A program made the translations under genes and the position numbers. This document shows, piece by piece, positions 25,227 through 34,981 of a DNA stretch of 64,000 nucleotides. Position 1 is the first letter of the stretch. Each line of letters starts with the position of its first letter. The DNA is from Kibdelosporangium aridum (GTDB taxonomy: Bacteria; Actinomycetota; Actinomycetes; Mycobacteriales; Pseudonocardiaceae): NCBI RefSeq assembly GCF_900176515.1, contig NZ_FWXV01000003.1:310001-374000 (forward strand), read 5' to 3'. The notes below the pieces were generated by a model. The model was given only the letters and a program-made list of their open reading frames with translations, had not been told where the DNA came from and did no database searches.

Positions 25227-25565
25227 TCACATTCCGTCGTAGACAGCGCCGGACGTCCCGCCGGACGCGCCACCCCGTGCGGCTTGCGTCGCCTGGTCGG
25301 AACCTTCCATCGCGACCTGCCTGAGCTTGCCGAGATCGGTCTTGAGCTGGCCGAGCGTCTCGGCCAGTGCGCGCCCGCCACCGCCCAGCTCGTTGAACGT
25401 GGTCGAGGTGACTTGACCGGCCGGTGCCTTCATCGCCACCTCGCTCATTCCGGCCTGGTCGAGAATGCGCTTGGTAATGGTCTCCATCTCCGTCAGCGCG
25501 TTGTCGACGACCTGTTCGGCGGCCTGCACCTGGGCCAGATCGATCTTCATTCCGGGACTGCTCAC
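25227..25565 (-). CDS. WXG100-like partner lacking the WXG turn
   Basis: A 112-aa helical-hairpin protein and the likely dimer partner of the WXG100 protein at 24924. Helix one runs through DLAQVQAAEQVVDNALTEME and helix two through GRALAETLGQLKTDLGKLRQ. In place of a WXG turn it has FNELGGGG (residues 57-64). One partner of an ESX pair often has a divergent turn. The C-terminal YDGM-type tail is short. The start is GTG with GGAGGGG 5 nt upstream. It lies 99 bp downstream of the eccC stop. Confidence 0.85.
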   Translation of the reverse strand: MSSPGMKIDLAQVQAAEQVVDNALTEMETITKRILDQAGMSEVAMKAPAGQVTSTTFNELGGGGRALAETLGQLKTDLGKLRQVAMEGSDQATQAARGGASGGTSGAVYDGM

Positions 25566-25664
25566 GAATTCCCCTCCTTGTCGATTCCACTCCCCGGCAA
25601 TCCACTCTAAGCGCAGTTATCCGGCGCGATATCAGATTTCACCGGACCGTGTACGGATCTCGTT

Positions 25665-28600
25665 TCAGTTACCGATGGTGACGGGATCCATTCTCGCCAG
25701 CTGTACCGGAACCATTCCGAGGCGGTGATGCACAAGTGTGCCGCGACCAGGCGGTTGTTTACGCGGCTGGACGCCGTAAAGCGCGCCTTCCTCGCGTGAC
25801 GCGCTCAGCAACACGCCGGGGAATCCGAGTTCCCGCATGGCGCTGAGCACCGGATCCACCATCATCGCCTTGCCCGCACCGCCCGCCCGGCGCGCGATGT
25901 AGAGGTGCAGCCCGATCTCCCGTGCCTGGGGCAGGAAATCGACGAGTTGCAGCAAGGGATTCGACACCGTGGCGACCCGGTCGTAGTCGTCGACGAGTAC
26001 GAAGATCTCCGGACCGGTCCACCAACTGCGGCTGCGCAGCTGTTGCGGGGTGACGTCCGGGCCGGGCAGCCGTTTGTCGGTGATCCCCTTGACCAGCCCG
26101 GCGATGACCTCATGGGTCTGCTGTGCGGTGGCCGCGTAGCCCAGCAGGGACTCGCCGCTGAACTCGGCGACCATCGTGTGCTTGTGGTCGACGATGATCA
26201 GCTTGGCTTCGTGCGGCTCGAAGTTCTGCACGACCTGCCGCGCGACCATGCGCAGGGTGGAGGTCTTGCCGGACTCGGCGTCGCCGATCAGCACCAGGCC
26301 GCGATCCTGTCGCAGGTCGAACACCAGCGGCTCGAGTCGTTGCCCTTCCAGCCCAAGGGCGATGCCCTGGTCGCAGGCGGGCAAGTCGGTGAACTCCAAC
26401 AGCTGAGGCAGCAGCCGCACCGGCGGCGCCACGGGCCCGGTCCAGGCCTCGGACACCCGCCGCACCAGGTCGGCGACACCGACGGACAGGTCCGCCGCGG
26501 TTCGCCGTCCGTCGATGCGTGGGACGGCGGCAAGGTAGTGGTACTTCGCCGGGCTGGCACCGCGTCCCGGCCGGTCGGCGGGCACGGCGGCCTGCAGCTT
26601 GCGGTCCACTTCGGAATCCAACGAGTCGCCGAGTTTGAGTTCCAGCTTGGTACCGACCAGATCGCGCAGACCGAGCCGCAGATCGAGGTAGCGGTTGGCG
26701 GTCACGACCACGTGCACGCCGTAGCTGAGCGACCGCCCCATCAGCGCGGTGATCGCAGTCTCCAGGTCCTCGTACTCGCGGCACAAGGTGGACCAGCCGT
26801 CGATCACCATGAACACGTCGCCGAACTTGTCGTCGGTGACATCGCCTTCCGCGCACATGCGGCGGTAGTCGGCCATCGAATCCACACCGAGTTCCCGGAA
26901 GCGGACTTCGCGGTCGTGTACGACGCCGCTGATCTCGGCGACGACCCGGCGGACGACTTCGGCTTCCTGCCGTCCCGCGACCCGTCCGACGTGCGGCAAC
27001 CCCGCCATACCGAACAGCGTTCCGCTGAAGTCCAACGCGTAGAACTGGACTTCGGCCGGGGTGTGCCTCAGTGCGAGCGCCGCGATCAGGGTACGGAGCA
27101 AAGTGGACTTGCCGGAGCCCGGCCTGCCCACGATCGCCACATGTCCCCCGGCACCATCGAGTGCGACGGTCAACGGGTCGCGGCGCTGGTGGTACGGCCG
27201 GTCGATCGTGCCCAGCCGAACTCGCAGCGGCGGGGAGTCGGGGTCCGCGCCGAGTCCTCTGCCTTCGCGCACTTGCAGATCCGGGAACAGACCGTCCAAT
27301 GTGTCCGGCTCGTCCAAGGGCGGCAGCCACACCTGCCGTGCTGGCGAACCCTTGCCTGCCAACTGTTCCACCATCACGGTGAGCAATGAAGGGCGGTCGG
27401 TTCCGTCGTTGTCGTCCGGGACCGGCTCGGGCACCTCCACTTGCGCGGGCACGGGTAGCACGCCGGCCGGGAACCGCCGGATGTCCGCTGTGCCAGCAAG
27501 GACGTACGCCGCCTCGGCTTCGTTGCCGCGATAGGCGCCGGACACGTATGCAGCGCGGAACCGCTTCAACTTCGGCTCCGAGGCGTCGTCCTTGAGGAAC
27601 CCGTGACCTGGCGCGTTCGGCAACGCGGCGGCGTCGGTCACGCCGAGCACCGCCCGGCTTTCCTGTTCGGAGAACGTACGCAGGCCGATTCGGTACGAGA
27701 GATGGGATTCCAGGCCGCGCAGGCGTCCTTCGTCGAGGCGCTGCGACGCGAGCAACAGGTGCACACCCAGCGCCCGGCCGAGCCGGCCGATCTGGGCGAA
27801 CAGGTCGGCGAAGTCGGGTTTCTGGCTCAACAGCTCGGAGAACTCATCGACCACCACGAACAGGATGGGCAAGGCAGCCAGTGGGACGCCGCGAAGCCTG
27901 GCCTGCTCGTAGTCGCGCACTGACACCAGGTTTCCGGCTGAACGCAGTACCTCTTGCCTGCGGTTGAGCTCACCGGACAACGCTTCCTGCATGCGGTCGA
28001 CCATCGTGAGGTCGCGTTCCAGGTTGGAGATCACGGCGGCGACGTGCGGCAACCGTTCCATCTCCGCGAACGTGACACCGCCCTTGAAGTCCACGAGCAC
28101 CATGTTGAGCTGGACCGGCGGATGCGTGGCCGCCATGCCGAGCACCAGCGTGCGCAGCAGTTCGGACTTGCCCGAGCCGGTCGCGCCGATGATCAGGCCG
28201 TGCGGCCCCATTCCCTCATCCGAGGACTCCTTGATGTCCAGGTGCAGCACGGTTCCGTCGGCCGAGATGCCGATGGGCACCCGCAGCCTGTCCTTCAACG
28301 GCCGCGGCTTCCACAGCGTCTCGATGTCGAGCGCGCCCGGATCGTCCACATTGAGCAGGCCGGGCAGCGTCTGATCCACAGTGGATAGATCTTCGCTCTG
28401 CGCGGTGGCGACATCGAGCCGGTAGCCGGACAGCTGCCGCGCCAAGGCCTCGGCCACCGGTATCGCCAGTGCGGCCGCGGTGCCGAGGTGGTCCTGCTGC
28501 GAGCCGACGCGTACGTCGAGCTTGCCATCGTCCACAGTGAGCTGCATGCCGTGTTGGGTGACAAGGTCAGATGCCCTGCCGTCGAGATCGAGGACGGTGA

Positions 28601-29603
28601 CGGCCTGCAGCCCGTCGAGGACCAGTTCGCTGCCGAGCACGATGCTGCCGTCCAGCACGACAACAAGGTGCGGGACATCAGAATCGGGCTCGGCGGTGCG
28701 GTTGAACCGGGCACGACCGGTCAACTGGGCACCGAGCCACTCTTCGAGCGTGCCGAGCAAGGGATGGATGAGCCGCACCCGCCCGGCGTGATCGACCTGG
28801 TCCGGGTGTTGGGCGTGCGGCAACCACTTCGCCCACGACCAGCGCTCGCTGTCGGGCTGGTCCGTGCAGATGACTACGCGCAAGTCCTGTGGTGAGTGGA
28901 ATGTGGCCGCGTGTGCGATCACTGCGCGTACCAGTGAACGGGCTTGGTCGCGGTCGCCGCTGATACCGATCGCGGCGAACCTGCGCAACGACAGCTCGAC
29001 TGGCAGGTCCGGGACGACCGAATGGGTGACTAGGAAACGCTTGAGCGCCAGCACGCACAACGAATCGAGATCCTCGACCGGGCCCGACTCTCCCGGTTCG
29101 AGCTTGGTCGCCAGATACTTGGCGCCCAGCGCGATGCGTACGACACCGAAGTCGGGGTCGTTGACCCGGCGCTCCCACAGGCGAGGTCCGGCCGCGACCG
29201 ACCAGAGTTGTTCGGGCGGCGGGGAGTTCCACATGGCAGCCGCGCGTTGTGCCTCCGCGGCGCGCCGGACCTGCCCGCGGGTCCGTTCGAGATAGCGCAA
29301 GTAGTCGCGACGCTGTTGTTGAGCGTCACCCTTTTGGGTGGATCTGGCGCGCAACAGTGACCCGCCGACCATGGCCAATGACGAGAACAGGAAGAACGAT
29401 CCAGCGACATAGGTGATCGGGTTCGGCGGGCCCGCGAAGAGGTAGGCGACCGATCCCAGGCCGCTCAACGCGGGCAACGCGGTCAGCCACGTGTTCCCAG
29501 TGTCTACTTTGACCAGCTCAGGCGGAGGTTGCAGGGCCACGACGTTCTCCGGCACGGCCGGCCGTGGCGTCCTAGGTGGACGGCGGAACAAGGTCGTGGA
29601 CAC
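25665..29603 (-). CDS. eccC: Type VII secretion ATPase EccC (fused EccCa-EccCb)
   Basis: The FtsK/SpoIIIE-type motor that recognises and drives substrates through the ESX pore. At 1312 aa it is a single-chain form. Two N-terminal membrane helices (about residues 40-85) are followed by three ATPase domains. Domain 1 has Walker A GATGSGKS (473-480) and Walker B LFVVVDEFSELL (581-592). Domain 2 has GRPGSGKS (826-833) and a Walker B (FMVIDGWSTL) with Gly where Glu is usual. Domain 3 has GDAESGKT (1107-1114) and IFVLVDDYDRV. Degenerate second and third domains are normal, since only domain 1 is thought to be catalytic. The start is GTG with GGGGAG 7 nt upstream. The gene is divergent from eccD. 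Confidence 0.97.
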   Translation of the reverse strand: MSTTLFRRPPRTPRPAVPENVVALQPPPELVKVDTGNTWLTALPALSGLGSVAYLFAGPPNPITYVAGSFFLFSSLAMVGGSLLRARSTQKGDAQQQRRDYLRYLERTRGQVRRAAEAQRAAAMWNSPPPEQLWSVAAGPRLWERRVNDPDFGVVRIALGAKYLATKLEPGESGPVEDLDSLCVLALKRFLVTHSVVPDLPVELSLRRFAAIGISGDRDQARSLVRAVIAHAATFHSPQDLRVVICTDQPDSERWSWAKWLPHAQHPDQVDHAGRVRLIHPLLGTLEEWLGAQLTGRARFNRTAEPDSDVPHLVVVLDGSIVLGSELVLDGLQAVTVLDLDGRASDLVTQHGMQLTVDDGKLDVRVGSQQDHLGTAAALAIPVAEALARQLSGYRLDVATAQSEDLSTVDQTLPGLLNVDDPGALDIETLWKPRPLKDRLRVPIGISADGTVLHLDIKESSDEGMGPHGLIIGATGSGKSELLRTLVLGMAATHPPVQLNMVLVDFKGGVTFAEMERLPHVAAVISNLERDLTMVDRMQEALSGELNRRQEVLRSAGNLVSVRDYEQARLRGVPLAALPILFVVVDEFSELLSQKPDFADLFAQIGRLGRALGVHLLLASQRLDEGRLRGLESHLSYRIGLRTFSEQESRAVLGVTDAAALPNAPGHGFLKDDASEPKLKRFRAAYVSGAYRGNEAEAAYVLAGTADIRRFPAGVLPVPAQVEVPEPVPDDNDGTDRPSLLTVMVEQLAGKGSPARQVWLPPLDEPDTLDGLFPDLQVREGRGLGADPDSPPLRVRLGTIDRPYHQRRDPLTVALDGAGGHVAIVGRPGSGKSTLLRTLIAALALRHTPAEVQFYALDFSGTLFGMAGLPHVGRVAGRQEAEVVRRVVAEISGVVHDREVRFRELGVDSMADYRRMCAEGDVTDDKFGDVFMVIDGWSTLCREYEDLETAITALMGRSLSYGVHVVVTANRYLDLRLGLRDLVGTKLELKLGDSLDSEVDRKLQAAVPADRPGRGASPAKYHYLAAVPRIDGRRTAADLSVGVADLVRRVSEAWTGPVAPPVRLLPQLLEFTDLPACDQGIALGLEGQRLEPLVFDLRQDRGLVLIGDAESGKTSTLRMVARQVVQNFEPHEAKLIIVDHKHTMVAEFSGESLLGYAATAQQTHEVIAGLVKGITDKRLPGPDVTPQQLRSRSWWTGPEIFVLVDDYDRVATVSNPLLQLVDFLPQAREIGLHLYIARRAGGAGKAMMVDPVLSAMRELGFPGVLLSASREEGALYGVQPRKQPPGRGTLVHHRLGMVPVQLARMDPVTIGN

Positions 29604-29693
29604 GGCAGATCTCCCCGCTCGCCAGGCTCACTGTGCGCGACTAGTCATAACCTTAGGGCTACCGTGGATCAGGCGCGGGACGATGGAGACCAA

Positions 29694-31079
29694 GTGACAA
29701 CCACAGTGAGCACCACACACCACTCGACTGGCGGATACTGCCGGATCAGGCTCGCAGGGCCACGCACACGCGTCGATCTCGCAGTTCCGTCCGGTGTTCC
29801 GCTGGCGGGGCTGCTGCCGACACTGCTCAAACACGCGGTCGACGAGAAGGACGAAGGCGAAGCCGGCGGCTGGACGCTGAGCACCACGGACGGCGCCGCG
29901 CTCGATCCAGCGATCAGCCTGACCGCGTCCGGTGTGCGAGAAGGTGATCTGCTCGTCCTGCACCCGGCCGACGACCGCAATCCGCCGCCGCTGTACGACG
30001 ATGTCGTCGAGGTCATCGGCGAACACTCCGTCCGATCAGGATGGAGTACGCGGCAGACGAGGACGGCGTGCGCGGTGATGATCACCGCGTGTGTCCTGGG
30101 TGGACTCGCCGCCGTGGCCGCTGGAAGTGGGACGCTGCCGGGCATTCTCGCCGCGGTGGCGTGTGTTCTGCTCCTGCTCGGCGGAGGCGCGCTGTCCAGG
30201 GCGTTGGCCGATGTTCCAGCGGGGATTCTGGCCGCCGCACTCGCGATTCCGGCAGGCGCGGTGTCCGCGGCGAGCCTGCTCGGTGGGACTTGGGGCGCCG
30301 GGCATGCGTTGCTCGCGTGTGCGGTCGTGCTTTTGGTGTCCGCGCTCGGACCGGTCGTCGTCGGCGGTGGAGATGCAGTGTTCGCCGCGTTCACGATCGC
30401 CGGCGTGTTCGGCTGTCTCGGGAGCCTGATCGTCGTGCTCGATGCCGGATCGCCCGCTGCGGCGTCTGCCGTCGTCGCGCCGATCGCGCTCGCGGTCACG
30501 ACGCTGATGCCCGTGCTGGCACTACGGATCTCCCGGTTCCCGCGGCCACAATTGCCGCGTACCGTTGACGATCTCGCGAACCTGCCTGGGCAGGTGGAGT
30601 TCGAAGTCGTGCAGTCACGGGTTCGCAGGGCGCGGCTGATGTTGTCGGGTCTGGTGGCTGGCTGCCACACCGCTACCGCCGTCGGCATCGCATTGCTCGC
30701 GGCGGCGGGCGATGCCTGGTCGTGGCCGCTGGCAGGTGTCCTGTTCTTGCTGATGCTCTTGCGTGCCAGGCTTTTCCGCGAGATCCCGCAAGTCGCGTCG
30801 CCGATTCTCACGGCGACTCTCGCTTTGCTCGCGGGCACCGCTGTCGCCGTTTCGCAGGCGTCGGGCGACAACACCATGCTCCTCGGTGTCGTGCTGCCGG
30901 TCCTGTTGGTCGGCGCGACCATCGCCACTTTGGTCGGCCTCGCGAGCGGGCGGCACGCGCCTAATCCACGTACGGCTCGGTTGCTCGACATCATCGAGAC
31001 CACGTTGCTGTTGGCGGTGGTACCGCTCGCGCTGGCCGTCTGGGGCGTTTATCGAGTGCTGCTGGATTTGGGCGGATGA
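29694..31079 (+). CDS. eccD: Type VII secretion membrane protein EccD
   Basis: The main pore-forming membrane subunit. The length is 461 aa. The N-terminal ubiquitin-like domain (CRIRLAGPRTRVDLAVPSGV to EGDLLVLHPADD, about residues 16-100) precedes about eleven hydrophobic helices, as in the family. GTG 29694 is chosen because GGAG stands just upstream; an in-frame opening back to 29529 overlaps the eccC promoter and start and has no conserved residues. The intergenic gap with eccC is 90 bp and must hold divergent promoters. The stop overlaps the mycP start (ATGA). Confidence 0.93.
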   Translation: MTTTVSTTHHSTGGYCRIRLAGPRTRVDLAVPSGVPLAGLLPTLLKHAVDEKDEGEAGGWTLSTTDGAALDPAISLTASGVREGDLLVLHPADDRNPPPLYDDVVEVIGEHSVRSGWSTRQTRTACAVMITACVLGGLAAVAAGSGTLPGILAAVACVLLLLGGGALSRALADVPAGILAAALAIPAGAVSAASLLGGTWGAGHALLACAVVLLVSALGPVVVGGGDAVFAAFTIAGVFGCLGSLIVVLDAGSPAAASAVVAPIALAVTTLMPVLALRISRFPRPQLPRTVDDLANLPGQVEFEVVQSRVRRARLMLSGLVAGCHTATAVGIALLAAAGDAWSWPLAGVLFLLMLLRARLFREIPQVASPILTATLALLAGTAVAVSQASGDNTMLLGVVLPVLLVGATIATLVGLASGRHAPNPRTARLLDIIETTLLLAVVPLALAVWGVYRVLLDLGG

Positions 31080-32314
31080 GGTCCGCCCGGCTGGCCTTTG
31101 TCGTGGCGTTGCTCGCCACGATCATCGTACTGCCCGGAACCGCGCTGGCGGCGTGCCGACAGGATCCGGTGGCGGGACCGGCGCTCCCGAAGACCGCACC
31201 ACGTGACCCGATGCTGGATCGGCTTGGCCTTGAACGTGTCTGGGAGATCTCGAAAGGATCGGGCGTCACGGTCGCTGTCATTGATTCCGGTGTGGACGGT
31301 CGGCATCCCAAACTGAGCGGCGCGATGCTGCCCGGACTTGAACTCTCGCCGGTGCAGGATCCGCGCGGCTTCACGAGCACGCCCGGTGGTGGCGCAGAGG
31401 ACTGCGAGAACCACGGCACCGCGGTGGCGGCATTGATTGCCGGGAGTGACGCCGACGACGACCGTGTCATCGGGGTGGCGCCGGCCGCCAAGATCGTGCC
31501 GATCCGGTTCACCGTACCGTTCCAACAGGCGACCGACTCGATGATCGCCGAAGCCATCCGCCTGGGTGCGGAACGGGCCCAAGTGCTCAACTTGTCCTTC
31601 GCGCTGCCGGTCGACAAGCCCGTGATCAAAGACGCGGTCGCTGCGGCGATCGCGCGTGGCGCGGTGGTGGTTGCCGCAGCCGGAAACGAACAACAGGACC
31701 AGCCGGGCGTCACGTGGTATCCCGCCGCGTACGACGGTGTACTCGCTGTTGCGGCGGTGGACGAGCGTGGCCAGCCGTTGAAGGAGTCGAACCAGGGACA
31801 GTGGATCGACGTCGCAGCGCCAGGCAAGGAGCTGACCACGGCCTCTGCGGGTGGACGCGGATACGTCGCGGTAAGCGGCACCAGCTTCGCGACGGCACTG
31901 GTCTCTGGCGTCGTCGCGCTCGTCCGGTCGAAGTATCCAGGCATGTCCGTCGCCGACATGGTCACCCGGATCACCTCGACCGCGACACCTGTCGCCGGCC
32001 AGCGCACAGACCGGATCGGAGCCGGGGTGATCGACCCGTTCGCGGCACTCACCGCCGCGCTTCCCGGGGGGATGCCGTCGGTCGCGGCCGGATCTGTCGA
32101 GATTGTGCCACTTCCACCCGAGAACACCGGTCCGGGCGGGGTCTTGCTGACCGCGCTGAGTTGGGCCGGCGCGATCACAGTTGCCGCTGTCGTGGCCGCA
32201 TTGGGTGGAATCGCCGTCCGCAGAGGGCTTCGACGCGGCTGGCGGCCAGGCCCGATCGAACAACAGGATGACGCGGCGCCGCCGCCCCGCGCTGCCGACG
32301 TGGAACTGACGTAG
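31076..32314 (+). CDS. mycP: Mycosin, type VII secretion-associated subtilisin-like protease
   Basis: A membrane-anchored serine protease required for stable ESX complexes in mycobacteria. The length is 412 aa. It has a signal peptide (LAFVVALLATIIVLPGTALA), an N-terminal extension with a cysteine, and a subtilase domain. The catalytic triad is Asp70 (VAVIDSGVDGRHP), His113 (ENHGTAVA) and Ser270 (SGTSFATALVSG), with oxyanion Asn204 (AAAGNEQQ). A C-terminal membrane helix (LSWAGAITVAAVVAALGGIA) and a short cytosolic tail end the protein. It overlaps eccD by 4 bp. Confidence 0.96.
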   Translation: MRSARLAFVVALLATIIVLPGTALAACRQDPVAGPALPKTAPRDPMLDRLGLERVWEISKGSGVTVAVIDSGVDGRHPKLSGAMLPGLELSPVQDPRGFTSTPGGGAEDCENHGTAVAALIAGSDADDDRVIGVAPAAKIVPIRFTVPFQQATDSMIAEAIRLGAERAQVLNLSFALPVDKPVIKDAVAAAIARGAVVVAAAGNEQQDQPGVTWYPAAYDGVLAVAAVDERGQPLKESNQGQWIDVAAPGKELTTASAGGRGYVAVSGTSFATALVSGVVALVRSKYPGMSVADMVTRITSTATPVAGQRTDRIGAGVIDPFAALTAALPGGMPSVAAGSVEIVPLPPENTGPGGVLLTALSWAGAITVAAVVAALGGIAVRRGLRRGWRPGPIEQQDDAAPPPRAADVELT

Positions 32315-32317
32315 CAG

Positions 32318-32323
32318 TACATT
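32318..32323 (+). promoter_or_regulatory. Leaderless-type -10 for the hydrolase-OsmC gene
   Basis: TACATT at 32318-32323 (TANNNT consensus) ends 6 nt before ATG 32330, and no Shine-Dalgarno is present. The gene could therefore be transcribed independently of mycP, only 15 bp upstream, from a leaderless promoter. Confidence 0.4.
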
Positions 32324-32329
32324 TGTGCC

Positions 32330-33535
<1,206 letters not shown>

Positions 33536-33635
33536 CAGGTCGTTGTAGTACAAGCGAAGACAGGCCCAAGCTCCGTGTTCCGAAGCGCGTTCCTGGGATT
33601 CCCAGTATTGTTGTCGAACGCGGGAGAGGGGTCGC

Positions 33636-34706
33636 ATGGAGCTGCGCGAGTTGCTGAACCGGATCGGAACGAACTACGACCGGACTTTGGGACAAAAGGG
33701 CGAAGCACAGGAGTTGCTTCGGCAGGCACCGGCTTTCCTGCGACCGAAAGTGTCTGCAAGCTACATAACGGCTGCTAGCGGCGGCAAGGGCAACGGCGCC
33801 ATCGTGCCGTGGATTGCAGTCTTCGATCCGGACGAGACAACGACTGCTCAACGTGGCATGTACGTCGTCTACCTGTTCGCCGCAGACATGAGCAGTGTCG
33901 CACTGAGCCTCAACCAGGGCGTAACAGAGCTGACTAGCGAGTTCGGGACACCTGAAGGGCGCAAACTGCTGAGGCAACAGGCGAGCGCGATCAGGCAGGC
34001 CTTCCCTGAGGATCTGATTGATGGGCTGGATGCTGTGATCGACCTTCGCTCGCGTACCAAGCTGCCATTGGACTACGAGGCCGGCAATATACTAGCGACA
34101 ACCTACGCCCTCGACAGCTTGCCTGGCGAGGAGCAACTTACCGCTGATCTCGACCGGTTTGTGCGATTGTATGAACATGCTCTGAGTTTGCGGACAACGC
34201 TGCGGTTGAGCCGTATAGATGCTGTCCACACGACCTTAGCCATACCGAACGTCGAGATCGTCGCTGAGTTCAAACCGAAGAGCGACGCGGACTACGTCCA
34301 GGTGATCACGGGCGGCGTACGGCGAGTTAGTCGGAAGCACGAGAGACTGGTTGATCAGTACGGCAAGTTTCTCCTTGCGTCAGGTTTCGAAGCCAACACC
34401 AAGGTCCATCCGCGAGACCTCACGGCATCGCGTGACGGCTCGCACTGGCTCATCGAAGCGAAGATGGTTCGTGCTGGGAACGGGGTGCAGGCGACACGCG
34501 AAGCTATCGGCCAACTGCTGATGTACCGAGACACTTTGTACGACACGCCACGAGACGTGCGCATGCTCGCGCTCTTCAGTGAAAGTGTCGGCAGCATGTG
34601 CATGGACTTCCTGGAGAGGTACCAGATCGCGTCGGTGTGGAGCAGTAAAGGTGGTTGGGTCGGCTCTCCGTCGGCGGCCGCCGGAGGGTTGGCGGCTCCG
34701 TTGTAG
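33636..34706 (+). CDS. McrB-type DNA-binding domain fused to a PD-(D/E)XK nuclease, type IV restriction-like
   Basis: A 356-aa protein. Residues 1-175 match the MrcB/DUF3578 domain that reads modified bases in McrB-type enzymes (VPWIAVFDPDETTTAQRGMY, VYLFAADMSSVALSLNQGV). The C-terminal part is a PD-(D/E)XK nuclease: KHERLVDQYGKFLLASGFEA, an Asp in PRDLTASRDG, the ExK in WLIEAKMVRAG, then QATREAIGQLLMYRDTLYD, whose Gln/Tyr helix is typical. It lacks the AAA+ GTPase of McrB, so cleavage would be independent of GTP translocation. Probable role: cutting foreign modified DNA. A good ribosome site (GGAGAGGGG) precedes ATG 33636. Its codon use is a little less GC-biased than that of its neighbours. 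Confidence 0.85.
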   Translation: MELRELLNRIGTNYDRTLGQKGEAQELLRQAPAFLRPKVSASYITAASGGKGNGAIVPWIAVFDPDETTTAQRGMYVVYLFAADMSSVALSLNQGVTELTSEFGTPEGRKLLRQQASAIRQAFPEDLIDGLDAVIDLRSRTKLPLDYEAGNILATTYALDSLPGEEQLTADLDRFVRLYEHALSLRTTLRLSRIDAVHTTLAIPNVEIVAEFKPKSDADYVQVITGGVRRVSRKHERLVDQYGKFLLASGFEANTKVHPRDLTASRDGSHWLIEAKMVRAGNGVQATREAIGQLLMYRDTLYDTPRDVRMLALFSESVGSMCMDFLERYQIASVWSSKGGWVGSPSAAAGGLAAPL

Positions 34707-34738
34707 GCCTTGCACTCCATGACCGCCCAGGCCGCTGG

Positions 34739-34981
34739 TTAGTCGTCTTGTGGGTAGTCGCCGGTGTAGAGCAGGAGGTAGGCGAAGACGCTGGCGATTC
34801 CGGCGGTGATGCAGGCGGTGTCGGCTACCGACGTGCCGAAGAGTTCTACGAGGGGGCCGGAGCCGGTGATGATTCCGATGGTTTGGCCTGTGGTGACGGC
34901 TATGCCTGCGATCAGGAAGATCGCCATGCAGATGCGGGATGCGGTGAGCAGGAGTTTGTGCATGGGCTTCGGTGCTTTCAT
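34739..34981 (-). CDS. Small membrane protein, probable TRAP small-subunit relative
   Basis: An 80-aa protein starting at an ATG that overlaps the TRAP large-permease stop (ATGA). It lies within a longer, shadow-like frame that extends upstream and is rejected. Two or three hydrophobic helices are visible (LLLTASRICMAIFLIAGIAV, ACITAGIASVFAYLLLYTG), ending in the polar tail DYPQDD. DctQ subunits normally have four helices, so this is either a shortened small subunit or an unrelated partner. It is the last gene of the acid-sugar operon. Confidence 0.7.
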   Translation of the reverse strand: MKAPKPMHKLLLTASRICMAIFLIAGIAVTTGQTIGIITGSGPLVELFGTSVADTACITAGIASVFAYLLLYTGDYPQDD

